A stretch of DNA of 64,000 nt from assembly GCF_003781945.1 (NCBI RefSeq), contig NZ_RJJW01000003.1:320260-384259 (forward strand), in the 5' to 3' direction. This document shows positions 36,097 to 44,116 of the stretch, in pieces. The notes beneath the pieces were generated by a model. It saw only the letters and a list, made by a program, of their open reading frames with translations, made no database searches and had not been told where the DNA came from. This stretch comes from Halorubrum sp. CSM-61 (GTDB lineage: Archaea > Halobacteriota > Halobacteria > Halobacteriales > Haloferacaceae). The translations under genes and the position numbers were made by a program. Within the stretch, counting starts at the first letter, position 1. Each line of letters begins with the position of its first letter.

Positions 36097-36837
36097 GTGA
36101 CGGACGCCGCGTACCTGCTGGTCCACGACGACCGGGAGTACCTGTTGGAGCCGGGCGAGGAGTTCGGCACCGACCTCGGCGTGCTCGAGGTCCCCGACGA
36201 CGTCGAGGGCGGCGACACCGTCGAGACCCACCTCGGAACCGTCTTCGAGGTCCGCGAGCTCCGCGGCCCGGATCTCTTCAACCACCTCGAACGCACCGGC
36301 GCCCCGATGATGCCCCGCGACGTGGGGCTCGTGATGGGCCACACCGGCGCGTCCGGCGGCGACCGCGTGCTCGACGCCGGCACCGGGACGGGGATCCTCG
36401 CGGCGTACCTCGGCCGCGCGGGCGCCGACGTGACCACCTACGAGATCGACCCCGACTTCGCCGAGGTCGCCCGCGGGAACATGGCGACCGCCGGCGTGTC
36501 GGACCGCGTCGAGGTCCGCACCGGCGACCTCAGCGAGGAACTGGACGCGCTCGCCGACGAGGACCCCTTCGACGTGTTGACACTCGACACGGGCGACGCC
36601 CCGGCGGTGGTCGAGCGCGCGGACGACCTGCTGGTCTCCGGCGGCCGCCTCGCCGTCTACTCCCCCTTCGTCGAGGGGACCCGCGAGGCCGCCCTCGCCG
36701 CCCGCGAGGCCGGCTTCGAGGGCGTCGAGACGCTCGAAACGATCCAGCGCGAGATGGACTTCTCCGACCGCGGCTCCCGTCCCTCCACCGCGGGCGTCGG
36801 CCACACCGGGTATCTGGTGTTCGGTCGGGCCCCGTAG
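36097..36837 (+). CDS. trmI: tRNA (adenine-N1) methyltransferase, TrmI type
   Basis: A 246-residue SAM-dependent enzyme. The N-terminal ~60 residues form the small beta domain of TrmI (YLLVHDDREYLLEPGEEFGTD). Motif I for SAM is VLDAGTGTGILAAYLGRAGA near residue 90, followed by VTTYEIDPDFAEVARGNM. The catalytic-region segment DVLTLDTGDAPAVVE follows. In archaea TrmI makes m1A at positions 57 and 58 of tRNA. It uses a GTG start just after NAC. Confidence 0.93.
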   Translation: MTDAAYLLVHDDREYLLEPGEEFGTDLGVLEVPDDVEGGDTVETHLGTVFEVRELRGPDLFNHLERTGAPMMPRDVGLVMGHTGASGGDRVLDAGTGTGILAAYLGRAGADVTTYEIDPDFAEVARGNMATAGVSDRVEVRTGDLSEELDALADEDPFDVLTLDTGDAPAVVERADDLLVSGGRLAVYSPFVEGTREAALAAREAGFEGVETLETIQREMDFSDRGSRPSTAGVGHTGYLVFGRAP

Positions 36838-36882
36838 CCGGAGCGGCGCAACGTTCTTTCCGATTCCGCTGCCACGGAGCGT

Positions 36883-37983
36883 ATGGCTTCGCCGACGACC
36901 GGCGGCTACATCGCCGCCGGCGACAGCCCCAGCGAACGTGACGGGCTCGGAGACGACCCCTCCGACGTCGCCGTCGAGATCGACGGGACCGACGCCGGAC
37001 TCGTCGACGCGGTCGAATCGGCGCTCACCGGCCGATCAGAAGTCGTCGCCGTCGGCGTTCCACTGGCGCTTCTCCCGCCGATACTCGCGGCCCGGGAGCG
37101 GACGGAGGACGACACGCCGTGGCGGGTCGCCTGTCGACCGGGCGTCGTCGACGCGCTCGGACGGGCGTTCGTCCTCGGCACCGCGGTCGCCGAGGCGGTC
37201 GCGGCGGGAGCGATCGAACTCCGGACGGGGGCCGGTCCCCGGACGGGAGCGAACGAGAGCGACGCCGGACGGGTCCTGTTCGCGTCCCCGGAGCGCGTCG
37301 ACGCGGTCGCCGGACCGGAGGGGAACCGGACGCTCGTCGCCGAGGAGACGCCGGACCGGGTCGCGCCCGCGTCCCGGGCGGTGCGCGAGCGGTTCGCGGC
37401 GGCGACGCCCGCGAGCGTCGACATGCCCGCGCGAAGCCGCCTGCTCGCGGCCGCCCGCGAGACGCTCGACGACCGGTTCGCCGACGACGTGGCGGCGGCC
37501 CTCGACGCGCTCCCGTACGGCGCGGTCGGTCGGACCGGCGAGGTCACCGATCGGACCCTCCTCCTCGCGCTGGCGGCGCGGCACGACCACCTGCTGTGGG
37601 ACCTCAGGCGGTGGATCGGCGACGAGTCGGGCCGGGGGAGCGACGATAGCGGCGGAAACGGCGATGGCGACGAAGGAGACGAGAGCGCCGACCTCGACGG
37701 GGGCGTCGGGATCGCCGCCGGCCAGGACCTCACCGACGACCGCAAGGCCCTCGTGCGGCGCGGTCTGATCGAGGCGATCAAGGTTCCGGCGGGCGACGGA
37801 CGGCCCCAGCTCCGGCTTCGCGCCGTCGACGACGCGCTGCTCCGCGCGACTCCGGTAGAGGTGCTCAGCGTGCTCCGCGGGCGGTTCGCGCTCCCGGTCG
37901 ACGAGGACGGGCGGGTCCGCGAGACCCCCGGACGCGACGAGCGCCGACCGGTGTGGGAGCGGGCGCGACGTGACAAGAACTAA
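36883..37983 (+). CDS. Haloarchaeal protein, possibly DUF5821/TbsP-like regulator
   Basis: A 366-residue acidic protein. A first domain has a VAVGVPLALLPPILAARE strand-helix unit near residue 55, and later the segment RSRLLAAARETLDDRFADDVAAALDALP near residue 185. Then come the DRTLLLALAARHDHLLWDLRRWIGDE helix and the wing-like end VLSVLRGRFALPVDED. This fits haloarchaeal DUF5821-type regulators such as TbsP, but the match is from memory and weak. A disordered Asp/Gly-rich stretch lies at about residues 245-275. It ends 26 nt before the next aminotransferase start. Confidence 0.6.
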   Translation: MASPTTGGYIAAGDSPSERDGLGDDPSDVAVEIDGTDAGLVDAVESALTGRSEVVAVGVPLALLPPILAARERTEDDTPWRVACRPGVVDALGRAFVLGTAVAEAVAAGAIELRTGAGPRTGANESDAGRVLFASPERVDAVAGPEGNRTLVAEETPDRVAPASRAVRERFAAATPASVDMPARSRLLAAARETLDDRFADDVAAALDALPYGAVGRTGEVTDRTLLLALAARHDHLLWDLRRWIGDESGRGSDDSGGNGDGDEGDESADLDGGVGIAAGQDLTDDRKALVRRGLIEAIKVPAGDGRPQLRLRAVDDALLRATPVEVLSVLRGRFALPVDEDGRVRETPGRDERRPVWERARRDKN

Positions 37984-38008
37984 CTCCCGGCGGCGCCCCC
38001 GAACGGGT

Positions 38009-39130
38009 ATGCCGAACTTCTCCGACAGGGTCGAGCGGATCTCCATCAGCGGGATCCGCGAGGTGTTCGAGGCGGCCGGCGACGACGCGATCAACCTCGG
38101 GCTCGGACAGCCCGACTTCCCGACGCCGGACCGCGCGCGACAGGCCGCGGTAGACGCCATCGAGGCCGGGAAGGCCGACGCCTACACCGAGAACAAGGGG
38201 ACCCGGTCGCTGCGCGAGGCGATCGCCGAGAAACACCGGGCGGATCAGGGGGTCGACCTCGACCCCGGAAACGCGATCGCCACCGCGGGCGGCAGCGAGG
38301 CGCTCCACGTCGCCTTGGAGGCGCACGTCGACGCCGGCGACGAGGTGCTGATCCCGGACCCGGGGTTCGTCTCCTACGACGCGCTGACGAAGCTGACGGG
38401 CGCGGAGCCGGTCCCGGTCCCGCTGCGCGACGACCTCACGATCGACCCGGCGGCGATCGAAGACGCGATCACCGACGACACCGCGGCGTTCGTGGTGAAC
38501 TCGCCCGGCAACCCCACGGGCGCGGTCTCCTCCGAGGAAGACGTGCGCGAGTTCGCGCGGATCGCCGACGAGCACGACGTGCTCTGCGTCTCCGACGAGG
38601 TGTACGAGTACACCGTCTTCGACGGGGACCACTACTCCCCGATGGAGTTCGCCGAGACCGACAGCGTCGTCGTCGTCAACTCCGCCTCGAAGCTGTTCTC
38701 GATGACGGGCTGGCGGCTCGGCTGGGTGTACGGTTCGTCCGAGCGCGTCGACCGCATGCTCCGCGTCCACCAGTACGCGCAGGCCTGCGCGTCGGCTCCG
38801 GCGCAGTACGCCGCCGAGGCCGCGCTGCGCGGCGATCGCGGGGTCGTCGACGAGATGACCGCCTCCTTCGAGCGCCGCCGCGACCTCCTCCTCGAGGGCT
38901 TCGACGACATCGGGATCGACTGCCCGACGCCGCAGGGGGCGTTCTACGCGATGCCGCGGGTTCCCGAGGGGTTCGTCGACGAGTGCCTCGACCGCGGCGT
39001 GGTCGTCGTGCCGGGCGAGGCGTTCGGCGAGGGCGGGCGCGGCCACGCCCGGATCTCGTACGCGACCGACGAGAGCGAGCTCCGGGAAGCGCTCGACGTG
39101 ATGGCGGACGCCTACGAGGCGGTGAAGTAG
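38009..39130 (+). CDS. PLP-dependent aminotransferase (class I/II)
   Basis: A 373-residue fold-type I enzyme. Signatures: INLGLGQPDFPTPDRARQA near residue 30, ATAGGSEALHVAL near residue 91, NSPGNPTGAVSSEEDV near residue 165, and catalytic K228 in NSASKLFSMTGWRLGWVYG. The C-terminus (GHARISYATDESEL) has the carboxylate-binding Arg. It is like archaeal aspartate/aromatic aminotransferases. The ATG at 38009 gives the family N-terminus; the frame extends 13 codons upstream over the preceding gene's end. The operon context with the TbsP-like gene may link it to its regulation (inference). Confidence 0.93.
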   Translation: MPNFSDRVERISISGIREVFEAAGDDAINLGLGQPDFPTPDRARQAAVDAIEAGKADAYTENKGTRSLREAIAEKHRADQGVDLDPGNAIATAGGSEALHVALEAHVDAGDEVLIPDPGFVSYDALTKLTGAEPVPVPLRDDLTIDPAAIEDAITDDTAAFVVNSPGNPTGAVSSEEDVREFARIADEHDVLCVSDEVYEYTVFDGDHYSPMEFAETDSVVVVNSASKLFSMTGWRLGWVYGSSERVDRMLRVHQYAQACASAPAQYAAEAALRGDRGVVDEMTASFERRRDLLLEGFDDIGIDCPTPQGAFYAMPRVPEGFVDECLDRGVVVVPGEAFGEGGRGHARISYATDESELREALDVMADAYEAVK

Positions 39131-39204
39131 CCGCGACATGACGCAGATACGGGCAACACCTGCCAAACGATAACCTCAAAGCATTAGTCAGTCCCGGGAG
39201 GTTT

Positions 39205-39243
39205 CCGCAAGTTATACTGTCGCCGATGAAGTACCGGTTGGTA
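39205..39243 (+). promoter_or_regulatory. mat promoter
   Basis: GTTATACT at 39211-39218 sits about 28 nt before ATG 39244, the distance expected for a leaderless mRNA. The upstream ATG at 39226 would lie before the expected transcription start and is therefore not used. Confidence 0.65.
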
Positions 39244-40446
39244 ATGGACCGGAACATTCAGGTCAGCCGCCTCGACCGCCGAGCGGTCGAGGACCAGGAG
39301 GTCGAGATCGTCGAGCGGAAGGGTATCGGACACCCCGACTCGATCTGCGACGGTATCGCGGAGTCGGTGTCGCGCGCGCTCTCGCAGCTCTACTTGGACC
39401 GCGTCGGGAAGGTGCTCCACTACAACACCGACGAGACGCAGCTGGTCGCCGGCCGCGCCGCGCCCGCCTACGGCGGCGGCGAGGTCGTCGAGCCGCTCTA
39501 CGTGCTCATCGTGGGCCGCGCGACGAAGGAGTACGAGGGAGAGCAGCTCCCCGTCGATTCGACCGCGCTCGCGGCCGCCCGCGACTACCTCTCCGAGGCG
39601 ATCCCGGAGCTGGAGTACGGCACCGACGTGATCGTCGACGCCAGGCTCGGCGAGGGCTCCGGCGACCTCCAGGACGTGTTCGGCGAGGAGACCCAGCAGG
39701 TTCCGATGGCCAACGACACCTCCTTCGGCGTCGGCCACGCGCCCCTGACGGAGACCGAGCGGATCGTCTACGAGGCCGAGCGGGAGCTCAACACGACCTA
39801 CCACGACGACCACCCCGAGCTCGGACCGGACGTGAAGATCATGGGCAAACGCGAGGGCGACCGGATCGACATCACGGTCGCGGCGGCGATGGTCGACCGG
39901 TACGTCGACGATCTCGACGAGTACGACGACGCCGTCGAGGACGTGCGCGAGTTCGTCACCGATCTGGCCGAGGCGCGCACGGACCGAGCGGTCCACGTCG
40001 ACGTCAACACCGCCGACGACTACGAGGAGGGCTCGGTGTACCTCACCGTCACCGGCACCTCCGCCGAGCAGGGCGACGACGGGTCCGTGGGGCGCGGCAA
40101 CCGCGCGAACGGACTCATCACTCCGAACCGACCGATGTCGATGGAGGCGACCTCCGGGAAGAACCCCGTCAACCACATCGGGAAGATCTACAACCTCCTG
40201 TCGACCCGGATCGCGGAGTCCGTCACCGACGAGGTCGACGGGATCCGCGACCTGCAGGTCCGCCTGCTCTCGCAGATCGGGCGCCCGATCGACGAGCCTC
40301 ACGTCGCCGACGCGCAGCTCGTCACCGAGGAGGGGCTCGATATCGACGACATCGAGGAGGAGGTCGTCGCCATCGTCGACGAGGAGCTGTCCGACGTCAC
40401 GGACGTGACTCGCAGCGTCATCGACGGCGACGTGTCGACGTTCTGA
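39244..40446 (+). CDS. mat: S-adenosylmethionine synthetase (archaeal type)
   Basis: A 400-residue archaeal-type methionine adenosyltransferase. Its N-terminus [23 protein letters not shown] and the motif [17 protein letters not shown] near residue 28-44 match the family. Later motifs are [20 protein letters not shown] near residue 60, [14 protein letters not shown], and [26 protein letters not shown] near residue 282. It makes the cell's SAM, used by the methyltransferases seen nearby (TrmI and TrmJ). A TATA box TTATAC at 39212-39217 lies 27-30 nt before ATG 39244, which favours this start over the ATG at 39226. Confidence 0.97.
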   Translation: MDRNIQVSRLDRRAVEDQEVEIVERKGIGHPDSICDGIAESVSRALSQLYLDRVGKVLHYNTDETQLVAGRAAPAYGGGEVVEPLYVLIVGRATKEYEGEQLPVDSTALAAARDYLSEAIPELEYGTDVIVDARLGEGSGDLQDVFGEETQQVPMANDTSFGVGHAPLTETERIVYEAERELNTTYHDDHPELGPDVKIMGKREGDRIDITVAAAMVDRYVDDLDEYDDAVEDVREFVTDLAEARTDRAVHVDVNTADDYEEGSVYLTVTGTSAEQGDDGSVGRGNRANGLITPNRPMSMEATSGKNPVNHIGKIYNLLSTRIAESVTDEVDGIRDLQVRLLSQIGRPIDEPHVADAQLVTEEGLDIDDIEEEVVAIVDEELSDVTDVTRSVIDGDVSTF

Positions 40447-40517
40447 GCCGGGTACCGCCGCAGCGGTACGTAACGGATCTCAGAAGTTATTTGCGGTTTG
40501 ACGGGTGACGTTCGGTA

Positions 40518-41558
40518 ATGGATTCGACCCGCGCGTGGCCGGTCCTCGCGCTCGTCGCGGTGGTCGGGATCGTCGCTCGCGTCGTCGAATTCTCTTCGTC
40601 TCCGACCGACGACCCGGTAGCGGTCGTTCTCGGATCGCTGATCCCGCTCGGATTCGGTGCCGCGCTGCTGGCGCTGCTGTGGTGGATCCGGTACGACGAG
40701 CGAACGACGATCACCCGTCGGGTCGTCGCCTGGTGTCTGCTCTGCGGGACGGTGATCGCCGGAATCGAAGGCACGACGATCCTCTACCAGCAGACGCAGG
40801 GGGTCGTGCTCACCGAACGGCGGCTCACGGTGGTGAACGCCTTCGTACGCGGGACGCTGCTCGGGCTCTTAGTCGGGCTGTACGATCACCAGCGACGGAC
40901 CGCGATACGCACGTCTCGCGAGAGCGAGACCCGGCGGAGTCGGTTGGACGAGTTCGCGTCGGTCGTCGCTCACGACCTCCGGAACCCGCTCTCCGTCGCG
41001 CAGGGATACCTCCCCCTCGCCCGCGAGGGCGACGAGGAGGCGTTCGACCGGATCGCGGGCGCCTTGGATCGCACGGAACAGATCATCGACGACACCCTGA
41101 CGCTCGCCCGGGAGGGGGAGGAAGCGACGGAAACGGAGTCGGTCTCGCTCGGCGCGCTGGCGCGGGAGGCGTGGTCGACGACGGCGAACGTCGAGGACAC
41201 CGGAGACGAAGCGAACAGGCTTGAGATCGCGGGCGACGCCACAATCGACGCCGATCCGTCTCGCCTCCGCCGACTCCTCGAGAACCTCTTTCGCAACGCG
41301 ATCGAGCACGGCGGCGCCGACGGATCGGTGGTCGTCACGGTCGGCGCCACGCCGACGGGCTTTTTCGTCGCCGACGACGGCCCCGGAATTCCCGACGACG
41401 AGCGGGAATCGGTGCTCGACGCCGGGTACACCACCGCGGCGGAGGGGACCGGGTTCGGGCTCGCGATCGTCTCGCGGATCGCCGACGCCCACGGCTGGAC
41501 GGTGTCGATCGCGGAGAGCGACGAGGGCGGAGCGAAGTTCGTCTTCGAGACGGAGTGA
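40518..41558 (+). CDS. Membrane sensor histidine kinase
   Basis: A 346-residue two-component kinase. The N-terminal ~130 residues hold about four hydrophobic segments (for example WPVLALVAVVGIVARVV and GSLIPLGFGAALLALLWWI), similar to the 4-TM sensor regions of haloarchaeal kinases. A linker leads to HisKA with the phospho-acceptor H152 in SVVAHDLRNPLSVAQG. The HATPase_c domain holds the N box LLENLFRNAIEHG near residue 255 and the G boxes DDGPGIPDDE and GTGFGLAIVSRIADAHG. No response regulator is next to it. Its signal is unknown. Confidence 0.92.
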   Translation: MDSTRAWPVLALVAVVGIVARVVEFSSSPTDDPVAVVLGSLIPLGFGAALLALLWWIRYDERTTITRRVVAWCLLCGTVIAGIEGTTILYQQTQGVVLTERRLTVVNAFVRGTLLGLLVGLYDHQRRTAIRTSRESETRRSRLDEFASVVAHDLRNPLSVAQGYLPLAREGDEEAFDRIAGALDRTEQIIDDTLTLAREGEEATETESVSLGALAREAWSTTANVEDTGDEANRLEIAGDATIDADPSRLRRLLENLFRNAIEHGGADGSVVVTVGATPTGFFVADDGPGIPDDERESVLDAGYTTAAEGTGFGLAIVSRIADAHGWTVSIAESDEGGAKFVFETE

Positions 41559-41634
41559 GAGCGCTCGGCGGTCCGAGCGGTTCCCGGTCCGCGTGACCGC
41601 AACCGATTTGTGGAGCGGCCGAGTGCGATAGCGT

Positions 41635-42087
41635 GTGACGCGGGTGTGTCTCCTCGGCGACCCCGACGTGAACCTCACCTACGAGCTGCTGTCCCGCGAG
41701 ACGGCCCGGGACGCCCTCGCGACCTACGAGATCGAGGAGCCCTTCGAGAACAGCGTCGCCGTCGACACCGTGAGCCTCGGCGCTGCAGTGTCCCTTTTAA
41801 ACGACCTCAACTGGTACCTCGTGCGCTTCGTCGACGAGGCGCTCGTCCGCGAGCCCTCCGTCTCCCCCGACGAGTGGCTCTCGCGCGACCTCGCTCGGGA
41901 GGTGCGCGACGGCGCGGTCCCCCCGGAAGAGACCGACCAGCGCCTGAAGGTGTTCGGGCTCGTCGACGGGCGACCGGTCGAACCCCTCTACGTCCGCCGG
42001 ACGCAGGGCGAGACGCCCGAGTACGACCTCCGCGACGTCGACGAGACGGTGGTCGTCCGGGTGAGCGAGTCGGAGTTCTCTGGGTGA
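41635..42087 (+). CDS. Conserved haloarchaeal protein (DUF5804-like)
   Basis: A 150-residue protein starting at a GTG. It has no catalytic motif I recognise. Conserved-looking segments are VCLLGDPDVNLTYELLSRETARDALATYEI near the start, SLGAAVSLLNDLNWYLVRFV in the middle and VDGRPVEPLYVRR at the end. It resembles haloarchaeal DUF5804 proteins from memory. Its GTG start is 77 nt after the kinase stop. Function unknown. Confidence 0.7.
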   Translation: MTRVCLLGDPDVNLTYELLSRETARDALATYEIEEPFENSVAVDTVSLGAAVSLLNDLNWYLVRFVDEALVREPSVSPDEWLSRDLAREVRDGAVPPEETDQRLKVFGLVDGRPVEPLYVRRTQGETPEYDLRDVDETVVVRVSESEFSG

Positions 42088-42165
42088 GCGGAAGGGGTCG
42101 CCAGCGGGTCTCGACGCCGCTTCCGCCGGAGACGGGTTAAAAAGGGTCCGGACCGAACACGTGAT

Positions 42166-42864
42166 ATGGGAATGAAAGCTGACGGCGACGCGGAGCTCCA
42201 CGAGATCGACCGCTTCGGCCGCGGCGTCGGTTGGATCGCGTACCCCGACGAGGAGATGGAGCGCGCGAGCCACGCGGTCGCGGTCCCGAACGAGGAGAGC
42301 GAGACGGACGACGTCTGGGTGTTCGACCCGGTCGACGCCCCCGGCGTCGACGACCTGCTGGACGAGCTCGGTACGGTCGCGGGCGTCGTCATCGGCTTAG
42401 ACCGCCACAAGCGCGACAGCGCCGCGATCGCGACGCGACACGGCGTCCCCGTCTACGTCGCCGAGTGGATGACCGGCGTCGCCGACGAGATCGACGCGCC
42501 CGTCGAGCGGTTCGGTTCGCGGCTGGCCGACTCGGGGTTCGAGGCGTTCCGGATCCGCGACTCGACTGTCCCCCCGTGGCAGGAGGTCGGCTTCTTCGAC
42601 GGCGAGACGCTGATCGTCCCCGAGTCGCTCGGCTCCGCTCCGTACTTCCGGGGCGACCGCGAGCGGCTCGGCGTCCACCCGATGCTGCGGCTGTTTCCGC
42701 CGACCGAGGCGCTCTCCGGGCTCGATCCGGAGCGGGTGCGCGTGGGCCACGGCGTCGGCGTAGCGGAGCGCGGCGCGCTCGCCGTCGAGGACGCGCTCTC
42801 CGGGTCGCGCCGCAAGGCGCCCGGGCTGTACGCGAAGACGCTCCGCTCGGCGCTCGGGATCTGA
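42166..42864 (+). CDS. Conserved haloarchaeal protein, degenerate metallo-beta-lactamase-like fold
   Basis: A 232-residue protein. Several segments look like an MBL fold with lost metal ligands: TVAGVVIGLDRHKRDSAAIATRHGVPVYVAEWM (where HxHxDH would be, now LDRHKRDS), GFFDGETLIVPESLGSAPYF near residue 145 and VRVGHGVGVAERGALAVEDAL near residue 198. Function unknown; perhaps a binding protein rather than an enzyme. TATA-like GTTAAAAAGG at 42136-42145 lies about 26 nt before the ATG. Confidence 0.7.
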   Translation: MGMKADGDAELHEIDRFGRGVGWIAYPDEEMERASHAVAVPNEESETDDVWVFDPVDAPGVDDLLDELGTVAGVVIGLDRHKRDSAAIATRHGVPVYVAEWMTGVADEIDAPVERFGSRLADSGFEAFRIRDSTVPPWQEVGFFDGETLIVPESLGSAPYFRGDRERLGVHPMLRLFPPTEALSGLDPERVRVGHGVGVAERGALAVEDALSGSRRKAPGLYAKTLRSALGI

Positions 42865-42880
42865 CCGTGTCGACGCCCGT

Positions 42881-43303
42881 ATGCCCGTGATCCACGTCAC
42901 GCGCGACCTGTTGACGGTGCTCCTCGATCTGGCCGCCGAGCGCGACCCCGACGAGACGAGCCTGAAGCTCTCGGCGACGCGCGCCGGCGAGTTCGACGAG
43001 GAGACCGGACTCGACCCGGAGATGCCGGTGTTGACTCACTTCACGCCCGCGGAGGTCGGCGGCTCGGTGAACGCGGTGTTCGGCGTCGACATCGGGACGC
43101 CCGCGGGGCGGGGCGGCGCGCGGTTCGTCTCGCACCCGAACGGGTTCCTCGGCGTGTCGAAGACGGACGACCTCGCGGCGATCGTGCTCGTGGCCGTGCC
43201 GCCGTACGACGACGACGCGGTCGCCGCGTTCGACCGCGCCGGCGACGGAATCGAGCTGGCGGTCCTCGACGCGGCGCCGCCGGAGGAGTCGCTTCCCGAG
43301 TGA
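42881..43303 (+). CDS. Conserved haloarchaeal protein, unknown function
   Basis: A 140-residue protein with the segments LLTVLLDLAAERDPDETSLKLSATRAGEF at the start and FGVDIGTPAGRGGARFVSHPNGFLGVSKTDDLA in the middle. It has the look of a small alpha/beta protein with a JAB/MPN-like or PRC-like size, but no motif decides. It starts 16 nt after the MBL-like gene, so the two are likely one transcript and may act together. Confidence 0.7.
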   Translation: MPVIHVTRDLLTVLLDLAAERDPDETSLKLSATRAGEFDEETGLDPEMPVLTHFTPAEVGGSVNAVFGVDIGTPAGRGGARFVSHPNGFLGVSKTDDLAAIVLVAVPPYDDDAVAAFDRAGDGIELAVLDAAPPEESLPE

Positions 43304-43371
43304 AGGGAGACAATCGTCCCGGCAGGCTCCGAGCATGAGTTTAAAAAGCCCCGAGCGAGTATCTTCCCGCA

Positions 43372-43695
43372 ATGGCAGCACGCCCACCCGGCGGCGGATC
43401 CTCCGAGCCGGACGCGATCGAGTTCGGCATCGCCGTGCTCGACGGCCGGATCGAGGAGGCGGACGTGTCGTTCCCGGCGACGGCCGGGGAGATCCGCGAC
43501 GCCCTCGGCGACAGTGAGATCCCCTACGACGCCAAGGGCCGGACGATCGCGCTCGGCGAGGCGCTCGACGAGGTGCCGCAGAGCCGGTTCGAGAACGAGA
43601 CGGAGTTCCTCGACGCGCTGTACCCGGTGTTCGACCGCAAGCGGCGGGAGGGCGGCGGGTTCCTGACGAGCCTGCGAGACGCGCTCCCCTTCTGA
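43372..43695 (+). CDS. DUF5789-like small haloarchaeal protein
   Basis: A 107-residue protein. The core EADVSFPATAGEIRDALGDSEIPYDAKGRTIALGEALDEVPQSRFENETEFLDAL resembles haloarchaeal DUF5789 proteins, which are of unknown role. A TATA-like GTTTAAAAAG (43339-43348) lies 24-30 nt before the ATG at 43372, supporting a leaderless start. It is convergent with the PRC-barrel gene on its right (15 nt apart). Confidence 0.78.
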   Translation: MAARPPGGGSSEPDAIEFGIAVLDGRIEEADVSFPATAGEIRDALGDSEIPYDAKGRTIALGEALDEVPQSRFENETEFLDALYPVFDRKRREGGGFLTSLRDALPF

Positions 43696-43710
43696 CGGCG
43701 TGAGAGCGCG

Positions 43711-44013
43711 TTAGACCTCCAGTTCGGCCTCGCCCTCCGTCTCGTCGCTCCCGGTGTCGAGCCGTTCGATGATGTCGTTTATCAGCACGACGTCACCGAC
43801 GGCGCGGACCCAGCGGTACGGGAGGATGACGCCGGTGTTCCCGTCGACGCGCCCGGCGAACAGCTCGTGGTTGAGTTCCGCGAGCGCGAGCCCGGTCACC
43901 GCCTGTGCGTCCAGATCGAGGCGCACGTCTTCGATCTCGCCGACGAAGACGCCGTTGTTCGAGTAGACCTCGCGACCGACGAGGGAGGTGATCTCCTCCG
44001 GAGCAGCGTTCAT
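43711..44013 (-). CDS. PRC-barrel domain protein
   Basis: A 100-residue PRC-barrel protein (MNAAPEEITSLVGREVYSNNGVFVGEIEDVRLDLDAQAVTGLALAEL, with GVILPYRWVRAVGDVVLIND near the end). Archaeal PRC-barrel proteins include the CdpB family, which binds SepF/FtsZ at division in haloarchaea, so a division role is possible but not shown. TATA-like CTTAATAGG (minus strand, about 44036-44044) fits ATG 44013 better than an in-frame GTG at 44028. Confidence 0.87.
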   Translation of the reverse strand: MNAAPEEITSLVGREVYSNNGVFVGEIEDVRLDLDAQAVTGLALAELNHELFAGRVDGNTGVILPYRWVRAVGDVVLINDIIERLDTGSDETEGEAELEV

Positions 44014-44116
44014 ATGCGGTACGGTCACGAGCGCGCCTATTAAGCGTTCGTTGTCGAACGACGCCCGTCAGACGGGACGGGTGGGGCGGGGCCCGTCGCG
44101 ACCGTCCCGCGCCCGC

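Noticed and set aside
39226-39243. Upstream ATG for the SAM synthetase
   Set aside because: It lies before the expected transcription start from the TATA box at 39212-39217 and is not part of the family N-terminus.
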